From JAULUH01 sp032111745 (GTDB lineage Bacteria > Chloroflexota > Anaerolineae > JAAEKA01): 8,052 nt of DNA. Below are positions 5,869-8,052 of the stretch, one piece after another. The DNA lies in NCBI GenBank assembly GCA_032111745.1, contig JAULUH010000438.1:1-8052 (forward strand), given 5' to 3'. The notes under the pieces were generated by a model. The model was not told where the DNA came from. It made no database searches and saw only the letters and a list, made by a program, of their open reading frames with translations. Position numbers and translations under genes: made by a program. Position 1 is the first letter of the stretch. Each line of letters starts with the position of its first letter.

Positions 5869-8052
<2,184 letters not shown>

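Overview
The window is a 60-65% GC, gene-dense, single-direction stretch (every supported gene is on the + strand) that runs from the end of an rRNA operon into a housekeeping cluster. The features that point to a lineage are a glycyl-tRNA synthetase whose alpha and beta chains are one polypeptide, frequent TTG/GTG starts, sigma70-type promoters and short G/A-rich tandem repeats. Together they suggest a Chloroflexota bacterium (Anaerolineae/Caldilineae-like). This is inference from gene content; the 23S and 5S sequences given here would settle it by database comparison.

Layout. 1-380 is the 3' end of 23S rRNA and about 457-574 is 5S rRNA, enclosed by an extended stem. A promoter near 620-648 is followed by a structured leader of about 210 nt and by glmU (868-2238), the bifunctional UDP-GlcNAc synthesis enzyme. 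A CNNM/CorC-type membrane protein with CBS domains (2244-3569) and cytidine deaminase (3584-3991) follow with almost no gap. A second, near-consensus promoter (4025-4053) drives recO (4085-4921). A short region of tandem repeats (4931-4998) separates recO from an unrecognised small lipoprotein gene (5101-5616). A 252-nt hairpin-rich leader precedes glyS (5869 to beyond the window end).

How it fits together. The order CBS/CorC - cdd - recO - glyQS resembles the conserved Firmicutes cluster (cdd-era-recO-glyQ-glyS), but era is absent between cdd and recO, glmU stands at the head, and a lipoprotein gene lies between recO and glyS. The genes serve envelope precursor synthesis, pyrimidine salvage, recombinational repair and tRNA charging rather than one pathway; co-location looks inherited.

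The most interesting points are: (1) the glyS leader, with four or five hairpins, a terminator-like final hairpin 27 nt before the start codon, and a 7-nt perfect loop-to-loop complementarity; (2) a 7-bp-period GCAGAGG repeat lying in frame exactly at the alpha/beta junction of GlyRS, with related GCAGAGG words in the recO downstream repeat; (3) a CNNM domain that has lost the family's conserved membrane motifs. No CRISPR array, tRNA, insertion sequence or obvious defence system is present.
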